Part shown: positions 40,859 to 49,230 of the stretch, piece by piece
Layout of the letters: each line of letters opens with the position of its first letter
Numbering within the stretch: position 1 is the first letter of the stretch
NCBI RefSeq assembly: GCF_008364685.1
Contig: NZ_VTTL01000001.1
Coordinates: 1-64,000, forward strand
Source: Xanthobacter oligotrophicus
GTDB taxonomy: Bacteria; Pseudomonadota; Alphaproteobacteria; Rhizobiales; Xanthobacteraceae
DNA: 64,000 nucleotides
Reading direction: 5' to 3'
Translations under genes and position numbers: made by a program
The notes under the pieces: model-generated
What the model saw: the letters and a program-made list of their open reading frames with translations, nothing else
The model's database searches: none
What the model was told of the DNA's origin: nothing

Positions 40859-42313
40859 TCAGAAGGCGCCGATGAGCTTCCCGAGCCCGATCACGGCCAC
40901 CAGCGCGAGCAGCGGGCCAACCAGCCCCACCATCATGATCTCGCGATAGCTGCCGCGGTGGGTGGCGCCGCAGATGCCGAGCAAGGTCACCACGGCGCCG
41001 TTGTGCGGCAGCATGGCAAGGGCGCCGGAACTGATGGCGGCGATGCGGTGCATCAGCTCGGGATGGATGCCGGCCGCGGCGGCAAGCTGGGCATAGGTCT
41101 CGCCCAGGGCGTTCAGGGCGATGGTCAACCCGCCGGAGGCCGAGCCGGTGATGCCGCCCATGACGTTCGCGGCAACTGCAATGGACACCATCGGCCCGCC
41201 CGGCACCGCCAGAAAGCCGTCACGGACCACCGCGAAGGCGGGAAGCGCCGCGACCACGGCGCCAAACCCCACCAGGCTCGCCGTATTGAGAACCGGCAGC
41301 ACCGAGGCGTTGGCGCCGGCGTCGAGGGTCTGGCGCAGGTCCGGCAGGCGCCGCCACGCCATCAGCACCAGGGCCAGGGAGGCCGCAGCCAGCGCAGTGA
41401 CCACCGACCACACCCCGCTGACCGCCGGTAGCGAGGTGTCGAACCGGGGTTCGGCCAGGAAGCCGGTATCCGCCCGCGGCAGCACCAGCAGGCTCATCAG
41501 CAGGTTGACCGCGAGCACGATGAGGATGGGCGACACCGCCAGCAGGAAGGGCGGCAGATCGGCGCTGCGATGGCCGTGGGTCAGCTCCGCCGGATCGAAA
41601 TTGTCCCCGCTCGCGGCCCGCTCGCGGATGAATTGCGCGTCTGTGGCCGCCGGCGGCGCTTCACCATAGACCTCGCCGGCAAGGCGCGCCCGCGTCTCCA
41701 CCATCCGCAGCCACCACAGTCCGAAGCCGAGAATGATCGCGGTCGCGATCAGGCCCAGCCCCGGCGCGGCGAAGAGGGTGGTGCCGAAATAGGCCATGGG
41801 GATGGCGTTCTGGATGGCCGGGGTGCCCGGCAGGGCCGTCATGGTGAAGGTGAAGGCGCCGAGCGAGATGGCCGGCGGGATCAGGCGATGGGGAACCCCC
41901 GCCTGCCGAAACAGGGCGGACGCCACCGGAAAGACCGCGAACGCGACCACGAACAGGCTCACGCCGCCATAGGTGAGCACCGCGCAGGCCAGCACCACCG
42001 CCATGACGGCACGCGCCTCCCCCAGCCGGCCGGTGATGCCGCGCGCGATGGCGAGCGCCGCGCCGCTATCGTCCATCAGCTTGCCGAACACGCCGCCGAG
42101 CAGGAACAGCGGGAAGAAATTGATGACGAAGCCGCCCGTGCCCCGCATGAAGGTGAGCGTCCACTTGGCGAGCAACGGCTCGCCTGAAAAGGCGGCGGCC
42201 AGCATGGCGGCAATGGGCGCCGCCAGTAGCAGCGAGAAGCCGCGGAAGGCGAGGAAGATCAGCAGGCCAAGGCTGAGGAGGATCCCGACCAGCCCGATAG
42301 CATGGAGGCTCAT
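40859..42313 (-). CDS. GntP family permease
   Basis: A 484-residue polytopic membrane protein of the gluconate:H+ symporter (GntP) family. Features include the INFFPLFLLGGVFGKLMDDSGAA segment, LPGTPAIQNAIPMAYFGTT and ANVMGGITGSASGGLTIAL. About twelve membrane segments are expected. The substrate is probably a hydroxy or sugar acid, but is not determined. It precedes the cupin-like gene. The ribosome binding site is weak. A 31-codon gene lies 63 bases upstream. Confidence 0.88.
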   Translation of the reverse strand: MSLHAIGLVGILLSLGLLIFLAFRGFSLLLAAPIAAMLAAAFSGEPLLAKWTLTFMRGTGGFVINFFPLFLLGGVFGKLMDDSGAALAIARGITGRLGEARAVMAVVLACAVLTYGGVSLFVVAFAVFPVASALFRQAGVPHRLIPPAISLGAFTFTMTALPGTPAIQNAIPMAYFGTTLFAAPGLGLIATAIILGFGLWWLRMVETRARLAGEVYGEAPPAATDAQFIRERAASGDNFDPAELTHGHRSADLPPFLLAVSPILIVLAVNLLMSLLVLPRADTGFLAEPRFDTSLPAVSGVWSVVTALAAASLALVLMAWRRLPDLRQTLDAGANASVLPVLNTASLVGFGAVVAALPAFAVVRDGFLAVPGGPMVSIAVAANVMGGITGSASGGLTIALNALGETYAQLAAAAGIHPELMHRIAAISSGALAMLPHNGAVVTLLGICGATHRGSYREIMMVGLVGPLLALVAVIGLGKLIGAF

Positions 42314-42376
42314 GAGAGGACTTTCGCGGCTGGCGGCGTGATGGATCGTGGGCTTAAGACTGCGTCGATGCCGCGG

Positions 42377-42472
42377 CTAACCCAAGACGCGCAGAACCGC
42401 GAACACCGCCGCGCCAAGCACCACGGCGGCACCGGTTGCCAGAACCAGCCGATCGGCGAACAAATGGCGCAT
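42377..42472 (-). CDS. Small single-helix membrane peptide, 31 residues
   Basis: This short frame encodes a start region MRHLFADR, a single hydrophobic Ala/Val/Leu/Gly helix over about residues 9-27, and a C-terminal Arg-Val-Leu-Gly end. The ATG at 42472 is preceded by a near-perfect ribosome binding site, GGAGGTGACCCG. It lies between the flavin reductase gene and the GntP permease gene on the same strand. Short one-helix peptides often serve as small subunits or assembly partners of oxidases and transporters. No family is recognised, so this is inferred from ribosome binding site, frame and composition. Confidence 0.6.
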   Translation of the reverse strand: MRHLFADRLVLATGAAVVLGAAVFAVLRVLG

Positions 42473-42527
42473 CGGGTCACCTCCAGTGGCTTGCTTTAAT
42501 GTTGCCTCCCGCCGGACAGGCGGGACC

Positions 42528-43844
42528 CTAGACGAAGCTGTAGCGTTCGGAATGGTATTTCGACATGGGCACCCCGAGCCCGGCGAGCGTCTTTTCGATG
42601 GCGTCCATCATCACGCCCGGCCCGCAGATGAAATATTCATGGGCGGCGTATGGCTCAGGCAGATGCCGCTTCAGCAGCTCTGCCGTGATGTGGCCGCGCT
42701 CGCCGGTCCACCCTTCGGGCGGATCGGACAGGACGTGCACGACCGTGAGGTCGAGACGGGCCTTGAGCGCCTCGAGTTCCTCGCGGAACGTGATCTGCTC
42801 GAAGTCCCTGCTGCCATAGAGCAGGATCACCGGCCGCCTGTCGCCCTGGTCGGCGAGGGTGCGGATCATGCTCATCATGGGCGTGACGCCGACGCCGCCG
42901 GCGATCAGCACATGCATGTCGGCCGGGTTGCCGATGGTGAAGGCGCCGTAGGGGCCATCCAGATAGACCCGCTGGCCCACCGGGACCTGGGAAATCCTGG
43001 CGGTGAAGTCGCCGAGCTTGCGGATGGACATCTCCACCCGGCCGTCGCTCACTGCCGCGCTGGACGAGAAGGAAAAGGGATGCCCGGTGATCCGGAACGG
43101 GCTTCCCCACACGGTCAGCCAGCCGAACTGGCCGGGCGTGAAGCGAAATCCGGGGTGACCATCCGGCCGCATCACCAGGGTGGTGGTGTCGCCGCGCTCG
43201 TGGCGCACCTCGCTCACCCGGTAGGGGCGGCGGAGCATGAACAGCGGCTTGACCAGCCGCACGTAGAACAGGAGGGCCACCCAGAACAGGACGAGGCCGA
43301 TCCACAGCGCCCGCTTCCACGGATCGGCGAGGTAGAAGCCCCAGCCCACCATATGGATCAGCCCGCCGGTGACAGCTGTCAGCGCCAGGGCGATGTGGCT
43401 CAGGTGCCACCACTCATAGGGAATGCGCAGCCGCACCCGCCACAGCGCCGTCACCACCAGCACCACCAGCGCACCCACCGAAATGAAGGACGCCGCCGCG
43501 CCGAGCGGTATCTCGCCAATGTCGGGGATTGCGCGCAATTCGGGCTGCACCGCGAACATGATCGCGGGATGGACGAGCACCAGCGCCACCGCGAACAGCG
43601 AGATGCGCCGATGGAAGTGGTAGATGACGTCCTCGCCCCATGGCTCGGTCACATAGCGGAAGCGCGCGGTGATGCCGAATTGCAGCCCCATGATGGCGAG
43701 CCCGCTATAGCCGAGGGCGGCGGAGAATTCGGTCCAGAAATCGCGCGCCGGCGGCAGCGATCCCACGAGCAGCGCCAACAGAGGCAGCAGCACGAACAGC
43801 AGGTAGACAGCGATCCAGACCATGCTCCGCACGGTGTATTTCAT
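42528..43844 (-). CDS. Ferric reductase-like transmembrane flavin reductase
   Basis: A 438-residue inner-membrane protein. Its N-terminal half has six helices of the ferric reductase/NADPH oxidase type, with His residues for two hemes in HFHRRISLFAVALVLVHPAIM and WWHLSHIALALTAVTGG. The C-terminal half is an FNR-type domain: FAD site HPFSFSSSA, nucleotide site AGGVGVTPMMSMIRTLADQG, and the terminal YFICGPGVMMDAIEKTL. It should move electrons from cytoplasmic NAD(P)H across the membrane. Its position directly after oxidase genes suggests a linked role in respiration or metal reduction. Confidence 0.88.
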   Translation of the reverse strand: MKYTVRSMVWIAVYLLFVLLPLLALLVGSLPPARDFWTEFSAALGYSGLAIMGLQFGITARFRYVTEPWGEDVIYHFHRRISLFAVALVLVHPAIMFAVQPELRAIPDIGEIPLGAAASFISVGALVVLVVTALWRVRLRIPYEWWHLSHIALALTAVTGGLIHMVGWGFYLADPWKRALWIGLVLFWVALLFYVRLVKPLFMLRRPYRVSEVRHERGDTTTLVMRPDGHPGFRFTPGQFGWLTVWGSPFRITGHPFSFSSSAAVSDGRVEMSIRKLGDFTARISQVPVGQRVYLDGPYGAFTIGNPADMHVLIAGGVGVTPMMSMIRTLADQGDRRPVILLYGSRDFEQITFREELEALKARLDLTVVHVLSDPPEGWTGERGHITAELLKRHLPEPYAAHEYFICGPGVMMDAIEKTLAGLGVPMSKYHSERYSFV

Positions 43845-43855
43845 CGTTCAGGCCT

Positions 43856-44233
43856 TCAGGTGCACGCTGTCAGGAACAGGATCGGTCCGAGGGTGAAGAC
43901 GATCTTGACCAAGGCCGAGACCAGTGTCCCGACGATGATCCAGTGCAGGAAGGTGCCCGCCCGACCGAATGCCGGGTTCGGGCCACGCCTGGCCTGCAGG
44001 CGCCAGAGCATGCCGATCAGGGCGATGTGGACGATGAGGGCCAGGCTCAGGCTCAGGCGGATGGTGGCGGCGGACCAGCCGAAGGCGCAGCCCATGGAAT
44101 GGAGCACGTAGACGAAGACGAGCGCACTGAACCAGATGCAGAATCCCGGAGCCAGCCACAGCAGCTGGCGGCTCGGAATGCGGCGTGCGCCGGTAGGACG
44201 GTCGGCGGGTTCACCTCGGGGCGCTGTCGTCAC
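43856..44233 (-). CDS. Three-helix membrane protein of the oxidase cluster
   Basis: A 125-residue product with three strongly hydrophobic helices. Each carries a His: YVLHSMGCAFGW in helix 1, LALIVHIALIGML in helix 2 and GTFLHWIIVGTL at the start of helix 3. The start is GTG at 44233, overlapping the stop of the subunit I+III gene (GTGA, 44230-44233), so translation is coupled. I do not recognise the family. Position and fixed His residues suggest an accessory or heme-binding subunit, which is inference. Confidence 0.75.
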   Translation of the reverse strand: MTTAPRGEPADRPTGARRIPSRQLLWLAPGFCIWFSALVFVYVLHSMGCAFGWSAATIRLSLSLALIVHIALIGMLWRLQARRGPNPAFGRAGTFLHWIIVGTLVSALVKIVFTLGPILFLTACT

Positions 44234-46779
44234 GGCCGCATTCCCAACATGGTCACCAAGGCAGGCAGCGCCAGCACGAGGCCGATGGCCAGCACGCCGG
44301 TGATGGCGGTGTAGTCGATCCACAACCGGCTGAGGCGCAGGTCGATGGCGCGCCGGGGCGACGCGTAGCCGGAGGCCAGCCGCAGGGTGGCGGTGAGCAG
44401 GAACAGCACCCCGATCCCGGCATGGATGGCCACGAAGGTCAGAAGCGCCGCGGCCGTCGCGCCGAGGGCGTGCGCGGTCGGGGACGGCACGACGCCGGTG
44501 ATCAGCACCACCACCGCCGCGATGACCGCCAGCAGCGCCAGCGCCGCAAGCGCGATCCAGGGCTGCGGAGCACCCTCGCCCACCAGCCGGCGCAACGCCA
44601 CCCGGGCGAACAGGGTGGCGCCCCCCAGCACCGCCATGGTGGCGAGGGCCAGCCTGAGATCGGTATCGGGCACCGACGCGGGCGGCCAGTTGGGTGCGGA
44701 GATCCACAGGAACAGCAGGCCGAACACCAGCGAGGTGAACAGCGTCGCATCAGCCACCAGCGTGAAGATCAGCGCCCACCAGGCCGGCGGGGACGCGGCT
44801 TCCGTGTGCACCGGCGCGCTCAGGCCCCGGCCGATGGGCAAAAGGCCGTAGTCCCGGTTCAGCCCCGCGTTCCGGGCGGCGAAGACGAACAGGCCGATGG
44901 TGACCGCCGCCATGCCCGCGCTCAGGGCATAGAGCTTGGCCAGCATGAGCAGCACCGCCGCTGCGGTGGACAGCGCGGTCCACAGCGGCAGGTAGGTCGG
45001 TCGCGGCAGCACCAGCACCTGTTCCGGCTCGCCGGATGTCATGTGCACGCCCAGGGTTTCCTGCCAGCCGTTGCGGGTGAAGCCGAGATAGCCCTCCCCG
45101 CGTGCCAGGGCCGGGCCCACCTCCTCCACCGCCACCCGGTCGGCGCGGGTCTCGATATGGGGGATCGAGGCGAAGGCATAGGGCGCCGGCGGGATCGGCA
45201 TGGCCCATTCCAGCGTCGCCGCCTTCCAGGGATCGCGCCGCACCCGGCGCCCGTAGCGCACCTGGGCGATGAGATCGATCACCGCCAGGGCAAAGCCGAT
45301 GGTCATGATGAACCCGCCCACCGAGGACAGGAGGTTGAGCCAGGTCCAGCTCTCCACCTCGGGATAGGTGTAGATGCGCCGGGGCATGCCCAGCAGGCCC
45401 ACCAGATGCATGAGGAAGAAGGTGAGGTTGAAACCGACGAAGATCAGCCAGAACGCCGGCACCGAGAGCTTGTAGACCGCGGTGCGGCCGGTCAGCAGCG
45501 GCAGCCAGTAATAGAGCGCCCCGAACAGGGGGAAGGCGACGGAGCCGGCGATCACATAATGGAAATGGGCCACCACGAAATAGGTGTCGTGGGCCTGCCA
45601 GTCGAACGGCACGATGGCGAGCATCACGCCGGTCAGCCCGCCGATGACGAAGGTGGAGAAGAAGCCGAAGACATAGAGCATCGGCACGTTCCAGCGCGGC
45701 TTGCCATGGGCCAGGGTGACCAGCCACGCGAACAGCTGCACCGCCGTCGGCACCGCCACGATGGCCGAGCCGGTGGAGAAGAAGGCCAGCGCCAGGTGCG
45801 GGATGCCCACCGTGAACATGTGGTGGACCCAGATGCCGAAGCTCATGAACGCCAGGCCGATGATCGCGACCACGATGGCGCGATAGCCCACCAGGGTGGT
45901 CCCGGCCAGCACCGGGATCATGGTGGAGAGCAGCCCGGCCATGGGCAGGAAGATGATGTAGACGTCCGGGTGGCCGAACAGCCAGAACAGATGCTGCCAC
46001 AGCAGCGGGTCGCCGCCCCGCGTCGGGTCGAAGAACGGCAGGCCGAACGCCCGTTCGCACTCCAGCAGGATGGAGCCGAGGATCAGCGGCGGGAAGGCCA
46101 CCACCATCATCAGGGCGGTGACGAGCATGTACCAGCCGAAGACCGGCATCCGGTCCAGCGACATGCCCGGCGCCCGGATGGTGAGGATGGAGACGATGAT
46201 CTCCACCGCCAGCGTCAGCGCCGAGATCTCGACGAAGGTCACGCCCAGCAGCCAGACGTCGGCATTGATGCCGGGCGTGTACACGTTCGAGGAGAGCGGC
46301 GTGTACATGAACCAGCCGCTGTCCGGCGCCACCCCCGCCACCAGCGCCAGCGTGAGGATGGTGCCGCCGAACAGGTAGCACCAGTAGCCATAGGCGGTCA
46401 GCCGCGGGAAGGCGAAGTCCCGGGTGCCGAGGATCTTCGGCGTCAGATAGACCGCGATGCCTTCCAGCATGGGAATGGCGAACAGGAACAGCATGATCGA
46501 GCCATGCATGGTGAAGACCTGATTGTAGGTCCCCACATCCATGAAGGTCGCCATGGGCGTCGCCAGTTGCACGCGCGTCAGCATGCCGAGCACGCCGCCG
46601 ATGCCGAAGAACACCAGCGCCGTCGCCATGAAGCGGATGCCGAGCACCGAATGGTTCACGGCCGCCAGCCGCTGCCAGCCGGGGCCGGTAGCCCAGATCG
46701 CGCTGAGCTGGCGGTGCAGGCTCAGGGCCGGACCGCCCGGCGCGGACGGCGGGGCGCTGTTATCCATCGGCTGGCTCAC
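44230..46779 (-). CDS. Cytochrome c oxidase subunit I fused to subunit III
   Basis: The product, 849 residues from GTG 46779, is a heme-copper oxidase. Subunit I occupies about residues 1-560: MHGSIMLFLFAIP with the low-spin heme His, GHPDVYIIFLP with the Cu_B His and cross-linking Tyr, IWVHHMFTVG, and VAHFHYVI. A linker follows, then a C-terminal subunit III-like part of about 200 residues (WWALIFTLVADATLFTSLVFGLLFLWIS). Residue 272 is Asp where A-type oxidases have the proton-gating Glu. The D-pathway Asn pair is also not conserved (FPRLTAYGYW). The start overlaps the subunit II stop (GTGA). An in-frame ATG at 46767 is the alternative start. Confidence 0.93.
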   Translation of the reverse strand: MSQPMDNSAPPSAPGGPALSLHRQLSAIWATGPGWQRLAAVNHSVLGIRFMATALVFFGIGGVLGMLTRVQLATPMATFMDVGTYNQVFTMHGSIMLFLFAIPMLEGIAVYLTPKILGTRDFAFPRLTAYGYWCYLFGGTILTLALVAGVAPDSGWFMYTPLSSNVYTPGINADVWLLGVTFVEISALTLAVEIIVSILTIRAPGMSLDRMPVFGWYMLVTALMMVVAFPPLILGSILLECERAFGLPFFDPTRGGDPLLWQHLFWLFGHPDVYIIFLPMAGLLSTMIPVLAGTTLVGYRAIVVAIIGLAFMSFGIWVHHMFTVGIPHLALAFFSTGSAIVAVPTAVQLFAWLVTLAHGKPRWNVPMLYVFGFFSTFVIGGLTGVMLAIVPFDWQAHDTYFVVAHFHYVIAGSVAFPLFGALYYWLPLLTGRTAVYKLSVPAFWLIFVGFNLTFFLMHLVGLLGMPRRIYTYPEVESWTWLNLLSSVGGFIMTIGFALAVIDLIAQVRYGRRVRRDPWKAATLEWAMPIPPAPYAFASIPHIETRADRVAVEEVGPALARGEGYLGFTRNGWQETLGVHMTSGEPEQVLVLPRPTYLPLWTALSTAAAVLLMLAKLYALSAGMAAVTIGLFVFAARNAGLNRDYGLLPIGRGLSAPVHTEAASPPAWWALIFTLVADATLFTSLVFGLLFLWISAPNWPPASVPDTDLRLALATMAVLGGATLFARVALRRLVGEGAPQPWIALAALALLAVIAAVVVLITGVVPSPTAHALGATAAALLTFVAIHAGIGVLFLLTATLRLASGYASPRRAIDLRLSRLWIDYTAITGVLAIGLVLALPALVTMLGMRP

Positions 46780-47477
46780 GGAAGCACCTTTCCGGCGAGA
46801 TCTGGGGATGCGAGGGCGGCCGGGAAGTCCGCGGCGGGATGGACGACCACATCGAAGCGCATCCCGGTATGGCCGGTGCCGCAGAACTCGTTGCACAGCC
46901 CCTCATAGCGGCCGGGCCGGTCGGCCTGGATCCGCAACAGGTTCGTGTGTCCCGGTACCGCGTCGATCTTGCCGGCGAGCCGGGGAATCCAGAAGGCGTG
47001 GATGACATCGGTGCTGGTGACGACCACGTCGATGGGCACACCTGCCGGCAGGTGCAGCACGCCCTTGGTCGCCACGCCATGGCTTCCGGGGTAGCGGAAC
47101 GTCCATTCCCATTGCTGCGCCTGCGCCTCGATCCGCACCGGAGCGCCGGTGAGGCGCGGCAGAAGCTGTTCGCCGGTGATGAGCGCGAAGATCAAAAGCG
47201 GCGTCAGCACGACCGCCGGCAAGGCCAGGCCGCCGAGCATGATCCAGCGCGCCGGCGACACCTTTCGCGCCACGTCGGGGCGCAGCATCACCAGGGCGAA
47301 CAGGATCATGACCAGCAGGAATAGCGCGGTGGCGCCGGCCAGCATGGCCCACCACAACCCTGCGATGGAGCCGGCGGCCGGGCCGGCGGGGTCGAGCGTC
47401 GACAGCGGGCCGGTGCATCCGGCAAGGGTCGCGGCAAGCGTCGCGGCCATGGCGACGTAGACGGCGGGACGGGCCAA
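46776..47477 (-). CDS. Cytochrome c oxidase subunit II
   Basis: This subunit carries the Cu_A centre that receives electrons from cytochrome c. The product is 233 residues from TTG 47477. It has a lipoprotein-type signal (ATLAGC lipobox), two membrane helices, and a periplasmic cupredoxin domain with QQWEWTFRYPG, VIHAFWIPRLAGKIDAVPG and the complete Cu_A motif CNEFCGTGHTGM. TTG was chosen because it provides the Arg-containing signal peptide; the alternative ATG 47450 lacks a positive N-terminus. No convincing ribosome binding site precedes either. The gene is divergent from the DUF2231 gene. Confidence 0.9.
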   Translation of the reverse strand: MARPAVYVAMAATLAATLAGCTGPLSTLDPAGPAAGSIAGLWWAMLAGATALFLLVMILFALVMLRPDVARKVSPARWIMLGGLALPAVVLTPLLIFALITGEQLLPRLTGAPVRIEAQAQQWEWTFRYPGSHGVATKGVLHLPAGVPIDVVVTSTDVIHAFWIPRLAGKIDAVPGHTNLLRIQADRPGRYEGLCNEFCGTGHTGMRFDVVVHPAADFPAALASPDLAGKVLP

Positions 47478-47525
47478 GCTATGATCGCGCCGGAAAACCG
47501 ATTGCAGCCGAGGAGACCGGGCAGC

Positions 47526-48041
47526 ATGGCGACGAACCCGAAAGACCCGCCCGCGCGCCGGAAAAGCCCGGTCATGCTCGAGCTGAATGCGCTCGACACC
47601 GGTTCGGCTGTCGCCCTGGTTGGCCATCCGATCCATGTGATGATGGTCCACTTTCCCATTGCCTTCGTCATCGCGACGCTCGGCGTCGATGTGGTCTACT
47701 GGTGGTCGGGCGACGATTTCTGGCTTCGGGCGGGCCTGTGGTCGGCCGGCGTCACCTTCTGGACCGGTGTCGCGGCCAGCATCGCCGGCACCGGGGAACT
47801 GTTGCTGGTGCGCGGCATCCGCGCGCGGGAGGCCAGCTGGTCCCATGCCATTGCGGCCATGACGCTGGTCGCCATTTCCGGAGCCAACTGGGGCCTGCGC
47901 CTGGATTATCCCGAATCGGTCCTGCCCCACGGGCTCGCGCTGTCCGCCCTCGCCGCGGCGATGGCCGGATTTGCGGGATGGCATGGCGGAAAGCTCGTTT
48001 TCGATCATGGCATCGGGATTCTGATTTCGTCGAAGAGCTGA
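47526..48041 (+). CDS. DUF2231 membrane protein
   Basis: A 171-residue protein with four hydrophobic helices. HPIHVMMVHFPIAFVIATLGVDVVYW and the GTGELLLVRGIRAREASW segment match the DUF2231 family, which is of unknown function. The start at 47526 (MATNPKDPPA) follows a GAGGAG ribosome binding site; an upstream ATG at 47481 is less likely. It is the only plus-strand gene in the oxidase cluster, and its last 37 bases overlap the end of the convergent CopD-like gene. Confidence 0.8.
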   Translation: MATNPKDPPARRKSPVMLELNALDTGSAVALVGHPIHVMMVHFPIAFVIATLGVDVVYWWSGDDFWLRAGLWSAGVTFWTGVAASIAGTGELLLVRGIRAREASWSHAIAAMTLVAISGANWGLRLDYPESVLPHGLALSALAAAMAGFAGWHGGKLVFDHGIGILISSKS

Positions 48042-48505
48042 CCGAGCCCACCCGGCGCGAACAGCTTGGTCGCGAACTGGTTGGAGTCGATGTCGGGCTT
48101 GGCGAGCACGATCCAGATGATGGCTGTGATCAGCACCAGATAAGACAGCGTGAGCGCCACATAGGCAAAGCGCCCGAAGCTGCGGCCCGGCTCGAACAGG
48201 TGCCCGAGAACGAGGCCGGCGACCACGTGCAGCATGGCCATCAGCCCCACCAGCACCATCTTGAGCGAAAACCACTCCAGGAAGGTCGTCTGCAGGAAGA
48301 TGAGCGCGGTGCCGGTGCCGATGGCGACGAAGGCGGCCGGCGACGTGATTCCCACATAGATGAAGCGTGTGAACCGGTGCAGCCGGTCCAGCTCCAGCCC
48401 GGGGGTGAGGCCGCGGCGCTGCCAGAACAGGAACGGCAGCACCACCAGCCCGCCCGACCAGAGTGCGATGGTGGCGAGATGGATGAATTTCAGCAGCGTC
48501 GTCAT
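48005..48505 (-). CDS. CopD-like membrane protein
   Basis: A 166-residue integral membrane protein with four helices, starting MTTLLKFIHLATIALWSGGL. The conserved His in the first helix and KMVLVGLMAMLHVVAGLVLGHL resemble the CopD/PF05425 fold that binds copper or heme in the membrane. Its start overlaps the CtaG-like gene stop (ATGA, 48502-48505). Context suggests a role in copper handling or oxidase maturation. The long open frame upstream is CtaG sequence in another frame. Confidence 0.8.
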   Translation of the reverse strand: MTTLLKFIHLATIALWSGGLVVLPFLFWQRRGLTPGLELDRLHRFTRFIYVGITSPAAFVAIGTGTALIFLQTTFLEWFSLKMVLVGLMAMLHVVAGLVLGHLFEPGRSFGRFAYVALTLSYLVLITAIIWIVLAKPDIDSNQFATKLFAPGGLGQLFDEIRIPMP

Positions 48506-49230
48506 GCGATGGGTTCTGCCGGGCGCAGGCTCGACCACGTCAGCCACAGCCCCACGCCCAGATAGGGCAGCGAGGCGGGCACCCACATCAAAAGCCCGGC
48601 CAGTTGCTGGTCGGCAAGGGGGCTCAGGCCCCAGGCCTGCGTGGTCGCGAAGTGGAACGCGTAAAGCGCCCGTGGCGCGAATACGATCAGCGCGGCCAGA
48701 AGGCCCATCTGCGCGACGCTCGCCACCAGCACCACCAGCACCGACACCGACTGGCTCGCCGGCGAGAACACCCCGCGCCACAGCAGCCATGCGCTGCCGA
48801 GCAGGGTCGCCTGCATCAGCCAGTAGGTCCACACGCTGGCAAGCCCCCATTCATAGACCGCCGGCATGTGCCAGACCCACAGGATGACGGTCTGAAGGAC
48901 GAACAGCACGGACAGCGGCGGCGATGGCAGCCTTGGCAACGGGAAGGCCAGCGCGAGCAGCGGCGCGACGGCGGCGATCAGCAGCACATGGTGCAGCACC
49001 CGCGCAGAGAACAGCGCCGAGGATAGCGCACACAGCGGCGAGACGAAGATCAGGACCATCAGGCCAAGGGCGGCCCAGCCGGCCCGGGCATGGGCGCTGT
49101 GCCCACGCGCGACCACCAGGGCAAAGGCCGCCAGGCCTGCCAGCAGGGGCGGATCGAAATTCCAGCGCGTCCACAGATCGTCCGGGACCGCGGCAGGGCC
49201 ACAATAGGCGATGGATGCGATATCAAGCAC
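48502..49230 (-). CDS. ctaG: Cytochrome c oxidase assembly factor, caa3-type CtaG family
   Basis: A 242-residue protein with about seven membrane helices. The family pattern is visible in ARVLHHVLLIAAVAPLLALAFP, ILWVWHMPAVYEWGLASVWTYWLMQATLLGSAWLLW and PLADQQLAGLLMWVPASLPYLGVGLWL, with several conserved His residues in helices. The caa3-type CtaG family is needed for oxidase maturation in Bacillus and is unrelated to Cox11. It is the first gene of the minus-strand cluster. Confidence 0.88.
   Translation of the reverse strand: MLDIASIAYCGPAAVPDDLWTRWNFDPPLLAGLAAFALVVARGHSAHARAGWAALGLMVLIFVSPLCALSSALFSARVLHHVLLIAAVAPLLALAFPLPRLPSPPLSVLFVLQTVILWVWHMPAVYEWGLASVWTYWLMQATLLGSAWLLWRGVFSPASQSVSVLVVLVASVAQMGLLAALIVFAPRALYAFHFATTQAWGLSPLADQQLAGLLMWVPASLPYLGVGLWLTWSSLRPAEPIA

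Noticed and set aside
44422..46908. 828-codon open frame opposite the oxidase subunit I gene
   Set aside because: It is rich in Gln, Arg, His and Gly with no recognisable fold, and the other strand encodes an unmistakable oxidase.
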